64,000 bases of DNA from Vesta saturnalis (GCA_036346205.1 JARFJB010002135.1:372001-436000); one strand, 5' to 3'. Shown: positions 1 through 17,075, counted from the stretch's first letter. Notes: a model not told the origin generated them from the letters alone. Translations and numbers: made by a program.

Positions 1-665
1 TCGGAACTTTTCCACACTTAAGGCATAGGTACATGGAATAATTCACACAATCTTCGTATAAGCTTTACACCTCCATACTTTAGCATTTCACCAGTGATTT
101 CGTCTATGCCTGCTCCTTTACCCTTTTTCAACCTTCCTACCGTTTCCTCTACCTCATTTACCCCAATATTCTTCTCAGTTTCATTCATCATTTCTTCTAT
201 ATTCTCCTTATTTAACCCTTCAGTTGTACTTTCCTCACTACTGTGTATCCTTTCGAAATATTCTTGCTAGCATTTTTCACTTCACAATCATCCCATACCA
301 TTTTGTTTCTCGTATTCATCACTCCTCCAGCGTTCTGTTTTGTATTTTTGACCCATTTCCAGAAGAGTTTTTTGTTTACCTCAAAATCATTCTGCATTTT
401 CTCTCTTTCCACAGCCATCACTTCCTCTTTACTTATTCTTACTACCTCCTTCGCTTCTTTGTTTCTTAATCTGTGCACCTCATACAATCGCTTTTTCTAT
501 CTCATTTTTTGCCATGTAGGCATCTTTTTTCTTACTTACCTACTGCCTTTTTTACGGATTCATTCCACCAAGCACATTTTTTCTGTGTACCTACAGTTGC
601 TCTTCCACATATCCGCACGGCACAATTGAAACACAGTTTTTCAAGCTTATCAATGCACTTTCAAC
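1..665 (-). pseudogene. LINE (non-LTR retrotransposon) ORF2 fragment, start of reverse transcriptase
   Basis: Minus-strand conceptual translation resembles the linker and start of the reverse transcriptase domain of insect non-LTR retrotransposons. From right to left there is a CAWWNESVKKAV-like block (about 540-600), an open stretch at 212-487 containing KKLFWKWVKNTKQ, and a VEETVGRLKKGKGAG segment (about 100-170) followed by DEITGEMLKYGG. This is the order seen in RTE/Jockey-like ORF2 proteins. Stops and frameshifts separate the blocks, and the left window edge cuts the RT domain before its catalytic motifs, so this is a dead, partial copy. The clade cannot be fixed from this piece. Confidence 0.7.
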
Positions 666-670
666 GTTAG

Positions 671-6238
<5,568 letters not shown>

Positions 6239-6322
<84 letters not shown>
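6239..6322. repeat. (TA)n microsatellite, about 84 bp
   Basis: Right-hand partner of the tract at 3614-3709. It begins at the terminal TA of the DD41D element. Confidence 0.95.
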
Positions 6323-6324
<2 letters not shown>

Positions 6325-6701
6325 CTGTGCAACCTCAGACCTGATGACACAAGGATGTCTATTTCTTTCAAAAACATCTCTGAATAATATGGACACCACT
6401 AAAAGAGCCTTCAAGAAGTGAAAAAGTACACTACTGCCACCAACCAGTTATCTTTAAATGACGATAAAATAACACAAATTATATTGGTTATTGATTATAA
6501 ATTAACTTGGTCTGGTTAATTTTATTGGTAATAAGTTATGCAGTTTTCTTTACTTATTACGATTATTGTCACCTTCAATCTTATGGTTTACTCCTTTGGG
6601 GGCATTGTGGTGGTGCACCAAAATATTTCGGTTGCAGTGTAAAACGTACATATAATTGCTTCTGTGAATAATAGGAATGATTGGATTACCCCATTACATT
6701 A

Positions 6702-6704
<3 letters not shown>

Positions 6705-6740
<36 letters not shown>
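6705..6740. repeat. (TA)n microsatellite, about 36 bp
   Basis: Short TA tract abutting the left end of the decayed DD41D element that starts near 6741. Confidence 0.9.
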
Positions 6741-6743
<3 letters not shown>

Positions 6744-8745
6744 TAAAGATAGAATTTTCAAAATTTGGTGAAAGTTGTACCATAAGCGAACACATATTCT
6801 GAAAATATTATTGACTATATAGGGTGTTCCAGAAATGTGTGGCTATATTAACTTACATTTTTTTAAATGGAACACACTGTATTTTATTACAAATTTGAAT
6901 TCCCACGTTCAAGAGCTGTTCAAAAATATATGGTCTTACTAGGTTATACATGGTATTTTATAAGATATGGCCAATAGTGTACAAAAATTATCCCTAATCT
7001 GTCACCCCGCCAGTCACTAAATCTAGTAATGTGTGAAGATTTTTTCATTTGGTTAATATTGTGAGGTTATTAGGTTTTTAGAAAATAGGTTAGATTGTTA
7101 TTTCGTATCTCTTGTAATACAGAGTGAAGCAAAACTCCAATTAAAGAATATCTCAAAATTTTTAAATAGAACACCCGGTATATTGTATTGTCACGCTCTG
7201 TATAGCTGTATAGCTACTTTCTAGCAATATAACTTTATTAATGTATTTTTTTCTCATTTAACAAATGTTCAAAATGGCTACCATTTCATTCTAAGCACTT
7301 GTTTGTTCTTTTAATTGGAGAATTTGCAATTTATACGGATGAAACTTATACTTCTTCATCACTAATTTTTTTACTAATATCTAACTGGTTACTTACAATT
7401 TTGTAACGCTACAGTGTGGATTTTGTATGATGGCACTATCAATTACCAATAAATTTCTAACTTATTTAACAATTCGGGAGGAATTATTGCAGCATATGCA
7501 TTTCTTATTCTTATTCTCATATTTAAAAATTAACAAAAGCATTCTCTCTTGTTACTTAAAAGTGTGCTATGGAATAATGACAAATGTCAAAACGGCTAGT
7601 TAAATGATTATTATGTAATAATCATTTCAGTAGATTCTTACATCAATTTACATTCTTGATAATAGTTAATTAATTTAAAACCAAATGAATTTTACAAAAA
7701 AGAATGGTGGACATGATATTTGCATTAGGTGAATGCCATCGAAATAGCGTGCTTGAATTGCTTGATACAGATTATGTAAAAAGAGGAGAATTTTATAATT
7801 GGTTTAAAGTGCAGACTGAACCAGACTTTTTAAAATGTTTGCTACATTCCATAAGAATGACTTCGTCAATAGACGCAACTTTCATAATTATTGTGATGAA
7901 AACCCGAAAGATTTTAAAACAACATCCCATACTAAGTGGTCATTAAACGTGTGGTGTGGTATTGTAAGGGATAACGTTATTGGAACTTTCTTTTTTGATA
8001 GGAATATGAATGGACCTTGATTTTTTAAAAAAACAATTATAGACATTTTTGGAAGACGTTCCATTAAACATAAGAAATAAAATGTGGTTTCAATTAGACA
8101 GGGCTTCAATTCATTATGACAAAAGAGTTCGGCGATACTTAAATAGAAACTTTAGTGAGTGAGGGGTTGGACGAGGAGGATCAGCTTCTTGGCCTCCACG
8201 TTTACCCTGTCTAACCCCAACGGATTTTTTCTCTGGGGTAAAATAAAAGATATTGTTTATAAACAAGAAGCTACTAGTAAAGAGGATTTAAAAACAAGAA
8301 TAATAAATGCATTTTCGTAAATTACTCCCGAACTATTAAATAAAGTTCGAAATTCATTTTTTAAAGATCAACAAGGTCTTAGAAGTAAACGATAGGCATT
8401 TGAACCTTTGTTAAATTAAAAAAAAAATCATAAATAAAACAAGAGAAATGCTTTTGTTAATTTTAAATATAATTGAGATAAGATAAGACATATGCATATG
8501 CTGAATAATTCCTAACTGTTAAATAATTTAATTTATATGTTATTGATAACATTATACAAAATCAACTGTAGCGTTAAAATAAGTAACCAGTTAGATATTA
8601 GTAAAATAGTATAAGAATATAAGTTCCATCCGTATTAAATTTCCAATTAAAAGAACACAAGTGCTTAGAATGAAATGGTAGCCTTTTGAAACATTTGTTC
8701 AATGATGAAAAATACATTAATAAAGTTATATTGTTGAAAAATATT
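6741..8745 (+). mobile_element. Decayed DD41D element, right end lost
   Basis: An inverted repeat pairs about 7215-7445 with 8575-8742 (for example AAGCACTTGTTTGTTC on the left against its complement near 8650). Left of this arm are two more element-like ends, TA-TAGGGTGTTCC near 6820 and TA-CAGAGTGAAGC near 7121. These suggest outer layers like those of the element at 3710. Their right-hand partners are missing: the sequence after 8745 does not mirror the left. The right-hand end is approximate. Confidence 0.65.
7686..8419 (+). pseudogene. DD41D transposase pseudogene, HTH region deleted
   Basis: The ATG at 7686 begins the FTKK-type N-terminus, and a frameshift leads into VDMIFALGECHRNS. 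The rest of the DNA-binding region is missing: within about 40 codons the frame reaches the catalytic domain (VNRRNFHNYCDENPKDF, then SLNVWCGIVRDNVIGTFFFD). Beyond 8015 there are several stops. The third catalytic block survives as a shifted GFFLWGKIKDIVYK-like string. The C-terminus ITPELLNKVRNSFF and a degraded family ending precede the stop near 8419. The internal deletion and multiple nonsense changes make it clearly dead. Confidence 0.7.
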
Positions 8746-8976
8746 GAAACTTTCATTTTCAAATTTATAAGCCTTGTCGCTTTTTTACAGTTTTAATGCA
8801 TTTGTTAATAAAATTGACCAAAATACCTATATTTTTAATTTATATGTTATTGAATAAATATTATGAAAGAAAAAGACTTAATATACGCCAGACTACTGAG
8901 TAAATATAATATATTATTATGAGTTATAATAATAATAATGTCTTTATTATTTTGTTTGAATGCTAGAAATGGAAGA

Positions 8977-8978
<2 letters not shown>

Positions 8979-9049
<71 letters not shown>
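8979..9049. repeat. (TA)n microsatellite, about 71 bp
   Basis: TA tract that cuts off the transposase fragment starting near 9062. The matching half of that element is absent on the left. Confidence 0.93.
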
Positions 9050-9051
<2 letters not shown>

Positions 9052-10240
9052 GTATATATATACCTATCCAGATGTTCACACTAAATTCTTGTTGGAAATG
9101 TCTCGGGCGAACTACATGTGGATTTTCATGTGCCCAAACCGTGCTGGTTGTGAAAATTTACCACACCACGGCGAGTGAAGCAGGATTCATCGGTCCATAA
9201 AACATTATTTAAAAAACCTGGATTGTTATTATTTTCAGCAAGAAATCCATCGACAATACGCAACTCTACGTTCTGCATCCCCTGGTTGTAGTCCTTGAAC
9301 AGGTTATAAATGGTAAGGATATCGGTGATCCCGTCTTAATGTTCGGTGAATAGTAGTATTGGAGACTCCACCTAAAGCTACGGATACTCTTCTAATGCTA
9401 GTTGTGGGATCTCTGTCGAATTCACGCAAAATTCGTCGTGCAATATTTCTTTGCTGCCTATGATTATTATTTTGACGACCATGCACATTATTTAACCCCT
9501 GACTTATAATTTGTTGGTGAACTCTTACAAATACTGAAGGATGCGGAGCTCTTCTAAAAGAAAATCTTCGCCTATATTCACGGGCTGCTGCTGCTGCTGA
9601 ACTTCCATTTACAAAGCTTGATTAGAAAACAAAAATGGCATTTTAAAAGATCACTTTTGCAATAAAAATTAATACAACAAAATATGTAAATAAATTACAT
9701 TCTTTCTTATGCTCAAGTCGTATTTAAAATAAAACGTGAGATTTGACATTTGATTCTTTTTTTTTATTGTTCTCTTCATGGTACACTATTTTTTGCGGGA
9801 GCATCAGACGTTCTTTACTTAGCATTTGGAAGCTGTTCATGGATTACAGCTAATTTATCTCAAAAACTATGCATTTTTCAAAAAAGTTCCTTAATCAAAT
9901 CGGCAATCTAAATTTTTGGTTTTTAAGAGTTAGAGGCGTCGCATGAAAAAGTTCGGAGGGGATAAAGGGTGTACCACTCCAGAAAATGTACTGTAGATAT
10001 TGATAAACGTTAAACTACTCTTAATATTGAGTTTAAGGAGTGAAATATGTGTTCTAAATTTGGATTTATTATTTTAAATAGTTTTGAAGATAAATTAAAA
10101 GAACTGAAAAAAAAATTAAAACTTTGAAACCCTGTATTTCCAAAATTAAGCGTTTGGCAACCTATGTTTATATGAACTTTTTGTCTTAATTTTAAAAGCT
10201 CTATCGACTATTAAAGTCCTGATACAAAAACTGGGAACAC

Positions 10241-10242
<2 letters not shown>
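9050..10242 (-). mobile_element. Half of a DD41D element (5' part), minus strand
   Basis: The transposase fragment lies on the minus strand, so the 5' end of the element is on the right, ending at GGGAACACCC next to a (TA)n tract at 10243. An inner end-like motif (ACCCTGTA) sits near 10130, matching the two-layer organisation of other copies. The left (3') half is gone: the coding sequence stops at the (TA)n tract 8979-9049. Loss by recombination between TA tracts is a simple explanation, but this is inference. Confidence 0.7.
9062..9640 (-). pseudogene. DD41D transposase, N-terminal and first catalytic segment
   Basis: Reading leftward from about 9640, the translation gives the N-terminal region with SAAAAAREYRRRF (a CTG repeat encodes the alanines), then VFVRVHQQIISQG. 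The open stretch 9486-9304 has REFDRDPTTSIRRVSVALGG and TTIHRTLRRDHRYPYH (second HTH). Next come VLWTDESCFTRRGVVNFHN (first catalytic Asp) and HENPH-like sequence with a frameshift. The fragment ends at about NIWIG, just before the (TA)n tract. It is closest by eye to the transposase at 16011-17075. The middle (RRLNYC region) is deleted. Confidence 0.75.

Positions 10243-10314
<72 letters not shown>
10243..10314. repeat. (TA)n microsatellite with one AA interruption
   Basis: TA tract in the first copy of the tandem duplication, abutting the end of the DD41D half-element. Confidence 0.93.
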
Positions 10315-10318
<4 letters not shown>

Positions 10319-10579
10319 CAAGCAAATAATCCCAAGGCGCACTTCAAGTATGGGTGCGTAAAACCCTCAGTGTATTAGAGAACCGTCGTTTCAGTCTAAA
10401 TTCAACGCAAATGTAAGGAAGTACTCTTTGTGGTTTTCATTTTTTACCTTTTAATTAAAAGTTTGAAACCCTGTATCTCCAAAACTAAGCGTTTGGCAAC
10501 CTATGTTTATATGAACTTTTTGTCTTTATTTTGAAAGCTCTATCGACTATTAAAGTCCTGCTATAAAAACTAGAACACC

Positions 10580-10580
<1 letters not shown>

Positions 10581-10646
<66 letters not shown>
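10581..10646. repeat. (TA)n microsatellite, about 66 bp
   Basis: TA tract in the second copy of the tandem duplication. Confidence 0.93.
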
Positions 10647-10650
<4 letters not shown>

Positions 10651-10790
10651 CAAACAAATAATCCCAAGGCACACTTCAAGTGTGGGTGCGTAAAAATCCT
10701 CAGTGTATTAGAGAATCGTTGTTTCAGTCTGAATTCAACGCAAATGTGTGGAAATACTCTTTGTGGTTTTCATTTTTTACCTCCTCACTT

Positions 10791-11592
10791 AAATGCAACT
10801 TTATTTCGTAATTTTCTGGAATATTCGCTTCAAGAAGCGGCAAGTTCGGCAGTGCAAAAATCGAAAATGCATAAAACAAAAATTTGTTGGTAAAAAACTG
10901 GGCAAGCACGCTATAAGATCGAATATACAGTGACGTAACACAAAAAAATCCGATTGGGTAAAAGGGTGCGCAACTCCCCAAAATATCATCCGGTATACCG
11001 AGTGCGCCAAAATCGCTACAAAATAATGATCATCCCCCATCTCGTGCGCCTGCCAAATATGGAAATCTACTTATTTCCATTTAATAAAATTATTATTAAT
11101 AGATGTAAATGTTGTCTTTATGTATGTAGAACTTATAATAATTTATAATAGCTTGTCTAATATTATAAATGATTTCGATAATAAACAACTTAAAAGTTAT
11201 TGTAGGTCTTACTTAGCTGATCGCACTTTTTATTCAATAAACTTTTTAGATTACCTGTATTATTCACATCCTTCGTAACTGTGATACAATTCAATAACAT
11301 CCGTTTGTGTTCTAACAGTTGTTTACATGGTGCGTAAGTGATCTCTTTTAGGGAGAAGGTTGTGTAAAGGTCAAGACGGAAATCTTCGAGCTAAAAAAAA
11401 AACTTATAGACAGTGTAATTTACGTTTTTCCTGCATCCCTTACAGTAAACCCCCCCAGTCACAGATAATTGCGGCAGTTATAAGTATCTCTAACCTGAAG
11501 GATGTACGTTGAATTAACCAGAGAGCAAAAAAAAGTTGGTGGTAGCATACATCCCTGAGAGCCTCCGCCATTAACTATAAACTTTTTCGATT
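10791..11592. other. Interval without a recognised gene
   Basis: Short open frames near 10724-11148 show no similarity I can recognise. A somewhat GC-richer patch (10940-11050) may be another repeat, but I cannot name it. Confidence 0.4.
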
Positions 11593-14500
11593 CCAAAAAA
11601 GTTGCTTTTGCCAAGCTGAAACCACCACTTAAATTTCAATAAAATCAAAAAATGATTTGAGTTGCCCCAAGTGCACTTAAAAGTTGAAAATTTCATAAAA
11701 CATCTCAAGTTTCGAATAAATTTTATGGATCTTAAATATTCAAAGTATTCAATGGAATACTGATTTATAAGTTTTTTACGATGTATTTAGGCTATGTAAA
11801 AAAAATCAAGTTTGTAAAATGAATCTTTGAAGTGCCCCAAAACAAATGATACAATGTAATATTTGAGTAATATTACATTTTTCCCGTATAAATTTTTTAA
11901 GGAATTGGTTTTGGTGTAGAAAAAATAATTATAATACGAAAAAATTCTTTTAATTAGGTAAATATAATGTAACAAAAATAAAAAGAAGTAGTTTGCCTCA
12001 AGATTGAACTGGTATTAAGTCTCAAAACACGGCATCTTCTTTCTTGAAACTATACGAATTCTTATGAATCCATCTCTGGCTTCAACTCCGCAGACAGCCT
12101 CAGAAGCTTCCGCTACAAGTTTAACACAACTTTCCACAGCTTGTGTGTGACAAAGCAAACTTGAAGTAAAACCACTGGATACAATATTCTGCAGCTCTTC
12201 ATTGTCAAATTTTGCGAAAATTGGTGGCTCCGTCAAATTTACTGAGTTCCAGTCAATAAGGTCTTCATAGTTCTTGGCCTCCTCGAATTTCAATGGTGGA
12301 ATTGAAAAGAACGGATGGTGTTCTTGAGTTGGAGAGTTCGACCTTTTAAAACCCTGCGGTATCCCAACTCTCTGATGATTCTTCTTTCATCACTTAACAT
12401 GCATAGTATGATGTTTTCCGGGTGCGCAAAATAAGCATTACGCTGAATTACGGGGTCAACTATTTTTTTTAAATTGTCACTTAAGTAACGACTTTTTTCA
12501 ATAGCACTCATAACATGTTTAGCTCCACTTGTGCACTTTGGATTTTTTTTATTTCGAACCACATAGGACCAGAAACCTTTACCACAAAAGTGGCCAGTAC
12601 TTTAAGAATATCACTAGAACTTTCAGTAGAAATATACAAACGCAATATCCTGTTTGCTGCTGTGAGCCACCTTGAATGTGACATATTTGTTTGCTAAGAC
12701 AGCAAGACAGGTACCTTCTGTAACTGCTGTCAACATATCAAAGAGATCTGATCTGTGCTTAGATCAGATTTATCATCAACTACTGCCAATATTGAATCCA
12801 TAGGTTCAAAATTTACTATAAATAACTTTTCACAATCTTTTCGTTGCTTGCCGATAGGACCTGAAAACCCATCTGGTCCTGTAGTTTCTCCATCTAAATG
12901 TGTTAGTAAGCGACGTAATGGTGATTCATTTGCATGCAACTGACATATTAACCATTGCATGGATTTGTTCTGGTCAAGTTCTATAAAACGAATTACTCCA
13001 CCTTTGGGACCAGTATTTAAAACAGTGCCATCACAGCCGATTGCTCTCATTTGTGATAAATCAACATCATTTTCCTTCAAGTGTTTCAAAACAGACTTTG
13101 CCACTGTCTCTGCTTCCCCTAATAAAACAGTTACATGTCCTATATAAACACGATTTGGTTCAGTGATAAGAGAGTAATGGGACTCATTTATTACTTCCTT
13201 ATAAAACTTACCTCCCTTTTTATCTACTGAGATGGTTTGTCTTTCCTTCCATCAAAGTAAAGACGAAGGATCCAATTCAACATTCTTTAAATCTATGTGA
13301 ATTGTTGATCTTTCTCTCTGAACTTTAGATATGTCGACTACTAACGTGGTATCGTCTTTACTGATGACTCCAACATCTTGTAAAACCGCTGAAGCGATCA
13401 TAACAGCAGATCAGTCTGACACACCTGTTCTGTTGCATGCAAGGGCTAAGGGCGGAAGCTTTATTCTCATCTGCCAGGGTGATTTTTTAGCAGAAACTGT
13501 TGTGTCACTGTTGGGATCAGAATAGGAACATCCAGGTTGTGGTTCAGTACAGTTTAATTGGCTTTGCCCTTATGTATTTAAATCTGTTTCTTGTTCATTA
13601 GAGTTGACTTCCATTAATTCGTATGTATGAGTAAATGATTTGCTGCCAGTTGGCGTTTTACATGAAGCATTACGGGTTAAGCGCATTTTTTCTTTCATTA
13701 CATGTTCTTCTCTTTTAATTATTTTTTCGTTGTAACAACATCGACTAAGCCAATGAACATTTGTTTTTCACTCCTTTGATCAATAAGAAAATCCCTATCT
13801 GCCTGTGAGACCTTAGCATTTTTTCACAATGATCTTGAAACATTTTTACTCTTTCCAGATAACTTAGGATATTTTTACGATCCTTAAATGGCTTCATAAC
13901 ACATCTATATTTTTCATGATAAGCTACAAAATTTTCTTATGCGAAACGGTTGGAAGCGATGCTTTTCCCAATATTTTTTCTAATTTAAGAGCTAATCCTT
14001 CAGAAATGTGATCAACTGTTGGTTCTTTACTATCTATTACCTTGCTTCATTTCATTTCTTGCAAACAAATAACATTGCATTACAGCTTTGTACGTTGGAA
14101 GAGATGTTTGTGTCAAGTCCTGAGGGAAACCAAATATAGGACATTCTGTCACATTTCTTGTCTTTGCCCTATCTATTTTTAATAAGATATACATAATTCA
14201 TTTTATAAACAGCACTACGCTAACTTAATAATTTAAAACAACTTCAAATTAAGTCATTGTTTTAACAACACAAAAAAACATAACATTGAAAGGCTACCTT
14301 ATGACGGTTAGCCAAAAAACATATATCCCACACAATAATTACTCTTTATTCTAAACACATAGTTTTACTTTTATTATATGTATCTTAGGCTTAAAAGTAA
14401 CTAAAACATAAACAATGAGTTTTTTTTTATAAAAGTAAAACAATTACCTCTGCTCAGTACAATGTGTAAAGTTTTTTAATTTCTGTAAAACATAATTTTT

Positions 14501-14756
14501 CACTACTTTGGGGCACCTTAAAACTTTATTTTACCAAAATAATTTTTTTATGTGAATTGTATACATATTGCAAAGCATAAAAATCACTATTCCACTAAAA
14601 CACTATTATTGTTTAAGATTGTAAAAATTATGACAAAAGTTCAGATTTTTAATAAAAGTTTAATTTTTTAAGGGCTTTGGGGCACCTCAAGACATTTTTT
14701 GATTTTATTGAAATTTATGTGGTGGTTTCAGCATGGCTAAAGGCAACTTTTTTGGG
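11593..14756 (-). mobile_element. TIR transposon carrying an uncharacterised arthropod transposon-associated gene
   Basis: The outer ends are inverted: the left begins CCAAAAAAGTTGC and the right is its complement ending at 14756. Identity continues for about 90-110 bp, including the shared segment GCTGAAACCACCAC. Subterminal TGCCCCAA motifs near 11664 and 11834 are mirrored by TTGGGGCA near 14508 and 14677. A broken minus-strand gene fills the middle. TIRs with mirrored subterminal motifs fit a cut-and-paste DNA transposon. I could not define a target-site duplication. The right end lies only about 10 bp from the (TA)n tract of the next element. Confidence 0.7.
12010..14180 (-). pseudogene. 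Uncharacterised transposon-associated protein, pseudogene
   Basis: The pieces match by memory a large arthropod family annotated only as uncharacterised. In order on the minus strand they are: LPTYKAVMQCYLFARNEM (about 14110); VAYHEKYRCVMKPFKDRK (about 13900); LPPLALACNRTGVSD (about 13450); SLYFDGRKDQT (about 13240); AIGCDGTVLNTGPKGGVIRF with QWLICQLHANESPLRRLLTHL and GPDGFSGPIGK (13104-12730); NAYFAHPENIILCMLSDERR and IRELGYRRVLKGR (12562-12290); and YEDLIDWNSVNLTEPP (12293-12015). The CDGT segment could be an RNase-H-like acidic motif, but that is conjecture. Several frameshifts and stops separate the blocks. No function is assigned. Confidence 0.65.
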
Positions 14757-14762
14757 CTATTA

Positions 14763-14766
<4 letters not shown>

Positions 14767-14812
<46 letters not shown>
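14767..14812. repeat. (TA)n microsatellite, about 46 bp
   Basis: Left flank of the large DD41D element. The partner tract is 18030-18084. Confidence 0.95.
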
Positions 14813-14816
<4 letters not shown>

Positions 14817-15728
14817 GAGTCAGTTTTTTGTAGACAAACTTTAACAGGGGATAGAACACATGTTTCTAAAAAGAAAAGTTCCTATAAACATATGTCGTAG
14901 AAGGCTTCGTTTCCGAGATACAGGGTGTTGAATATAATTTTTTTTTCTCAAATTTTCATTATAACTCATAAACGAATGCTTAGATTTTTTTCATGTTGGG
15001 GCGATAAGAATGTTCACAAACTTGCACAGTGGTGGAGTGGAGGGGGTGCTCAACCCCTTTCATAAACAGAACTTCAACGCCAATGACTATTTAAAAAAAA
15101 AACTGTTATTTTCATTATCTACATACAGTTTAACAAAAATAATGTACCTTCTTCTGTTTCGAAATTCCTGTGCGTTTCCGAGTTATTTTGATTTTTAGTG
15201 TTTGATGTGGTACTAAGTTAAGTAATGTGCTTTATGTGAATAATTGAATATAAAGTTTTTAATAAAAAAGATATAATAAAACATTTAGAGCCATTTTAGT
15301 ACCTAACGATCGTTTCTTTAAAATTTCAAATACATTTTCATTTATAAATAGGTAGGTCATCGGTTTTTTTTAGTATCCATTGTTATTATCCTCGTATAAA
15401 AAGAAATGCATAATTATTATTGTTATGCGGTCAATACTTTCTGTATAATTATGTATGTATCAATTTCGCCACAAACATGTATGTAGTTTTTAAGTGAGAT
15501 TCTAATAAGTTATAGACCGCTGCTCACTTGCTCTCATTAAAGAGTCGCCACTGTATCAAGCCATACTTAAAATGCAAGACTTTTGTAAATTGAAATCTGT
15601 TTAGTACACTAATTTTAACAATCCTTATTTATTATTGTAACAATACTTAATTAATAATTGTGAAATTAATAAGAATTCTTAGCAATAACGATTTATAAAT
15701 AAATAACAATAACACTAGTATAATAAAA

Positions 15729-15839
15729 TTAGACACTTTGTTCAAAATGTAAACCGTTCTTTTCAATACACATTTCACAGCGACGTACAATAGAACGTCT
15801 TAAGTTAACTAAATGATGCACCCTTATTTCAATGCAACC
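15729..15839 (-). pseudogene. Antisense copy of transposase C-terminal codons inside left TIR
   Basis: The reverse complement encodes a stretch ending EKNGLHFEQSV and a stop, the same ending as the transposase in the right arm. In this left copy the reading frame is continuous through NEIRV-like codons into the RRSIVRRCEMC segment. The right-arm copy lacks one C (GTGCATCAT against GTGATCAT, near 16985) and is frameshifted. The gene itself reads toward the right, so this copy is not part of a full gene. It shows the TIR expanded into coding DNA. Confidence 0.85.
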
Positions 15840-16010
15840 AAATATGATACTCCTTGGAAAACAAGTAAGTATTGAATTTTATATTTTGAAACGACAGTTT
15901 GACTTTTTACAAACACTTGCTTCATCTTGAATAATTTCACTGTTATTAATTATTGTTTTTAAGTTCAAAAAGTTATTTCATTTGATTTGCCAGCTTTTAA
16001 TTTGTGTAAC

Positions 16011-17075
16011 ATGCCGTTTACATTTACAAATAGCGAACAAGCCGACATTCATTTTATATATGTGTTCGCAAATGGAAATTCAAGGTACGCAGCTAGGGAG
16101 TATCGGAGAAGATTTCCAAATAGACGACAACCTCATCATTCCGTTTTTGTGAGTATCCATCGTTGATTTGTTAACCAGGGTTTGAAAAATGTATATGGGG
16201 GCCGACAGAACAACCGTGGACGAGATAAAATTGGAGAGGGTATATTGCGTGAATTTAATAGGAACCCCCACGACAAGTACTCGACGTACTGCTGTTGCTC
16301 TTGGTATTTTCCAAAGTAAAGTTTCCCGGGTTTTAAAACGGGATCACAGACGCCCATATCATTTTCAACCTGTTCATGGTTTATGTCCAGGTGACGCCGA
16401 ACGAAGACTTAATTATTGTAGGTGGGTTCTTAACTCCATTAAAAATAATAGAGATTTCTTATCCAACATACTGTGGACTGATGAATCCTGTTTTACTCGT
16501 CGTGATATCGTAAACTTTCACAATCTGCATAAATGGGCACATGAAAACCCACATGCCATTCGACCAAGAAGTTTTCAACATGAATTTAGTACAAATGTCT
16601 GGATTGGAATTTACGGCAACCACGTGTTTGGACCTTATTTCTTACCACAACGTGTAAATTCAGAAAATTTCCTACAATTTTTAGAAGAAGAACATGTTAA
16701 TATATGGGAAGACATTCCTTTGAATTTAAGAGGACATTCTTGGTTTCAGCTTGATGGATGTCCGGCCCATTATGGCAGAAATGTAAGAAATTGGCTAAAC
16801 AATAACTACCCGGGGAGGTGGATAGGTCGTGGAAGTCCAGTGGCGTGGCCTCCTAGATCCCCCGATTTAACCCCACTTGACTTTTTTGTATGGGGATTCA
16901 TGAAGGAAAAAGTGTATACCACTCCGGTTAATACACTTGAAGAACTTCACAATCGCATCAGAGAAGTTTGCAATGAAATAAGGGTGATCATTTAATTAAC
17001 TTAAGACGTTCTATTGTACGTCGCTGTGAAATGTGTATTGAAAAGAACGGTTTACATTTTGAACAAAGTGTCTAA
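16011..17075 (+). pseudogene. DD41D transposase, nearly complete but frameshifted
   Basis: The ATG at 16011 begins FTFTNSEQADIHFIYVFANG, the N-terminal HTH region (DUF4817-like). An in-frame TGA near 16168 and an indel in the C5 run near 16266 interrupt it. From there the frame is open to about 16990: second HTH (RTAVALGIFQSKVSRVLKRD), NILWTDESCFTRRD (first Asp), STNVWIGIYGNHVFGPYF, WFQLDGCPAHYG (second Asp), WPPRSPDLTPLDFFVWG (third Asp), with 41 residues between the last two. A one-base deletion near 16985 shifts the frame before the last 29 codons, which end HFEQSV at 17075. Length is about 350 residues, normal for the family. Three lesions only, so it is a young copy. Confidence 0.9.

Larger units (their letters stand above)
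10122..10790. repeat. Tandem duplication, unit about 339 bp, each with a (TA)n core
   Basis: Sequence from 10122 (TTTGAAACCCTGTAT) through a TA tract to the TTTTCATTTTTTACC segment near 10455 is repeated from 10461 to about 10790 with few differences. Each unit joins the outer end of the neighbouring DD41D half-element, a TA tract and about 140 bp of flank. The duplication therefore happened after the insertion. Confidence 0.85.

Noticed and set aside
9591..9612. CTG trinucleotide expansion as a regulatory repeat
   Set aside because: It encodes the alanine stretch of the DD41D transposase N-terminus, so it is part of a coding remnant.
10724..11148. Candidate small genes near the tandem duplication
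   Set aside because: Frames extend through the duplicated non-coding unit and show no conserved pattern.
15010..15198. Small protein in the left arm of the 14811 element
   Set aside because: It lies in a TIR with no similarity, and its mirror in the right arm does not conserve the frame.
16080..16357. Minus-strand frames over the transposase start
   Set aside because: They are antisense shadows of the plus-strand transposase at 16011-17075.
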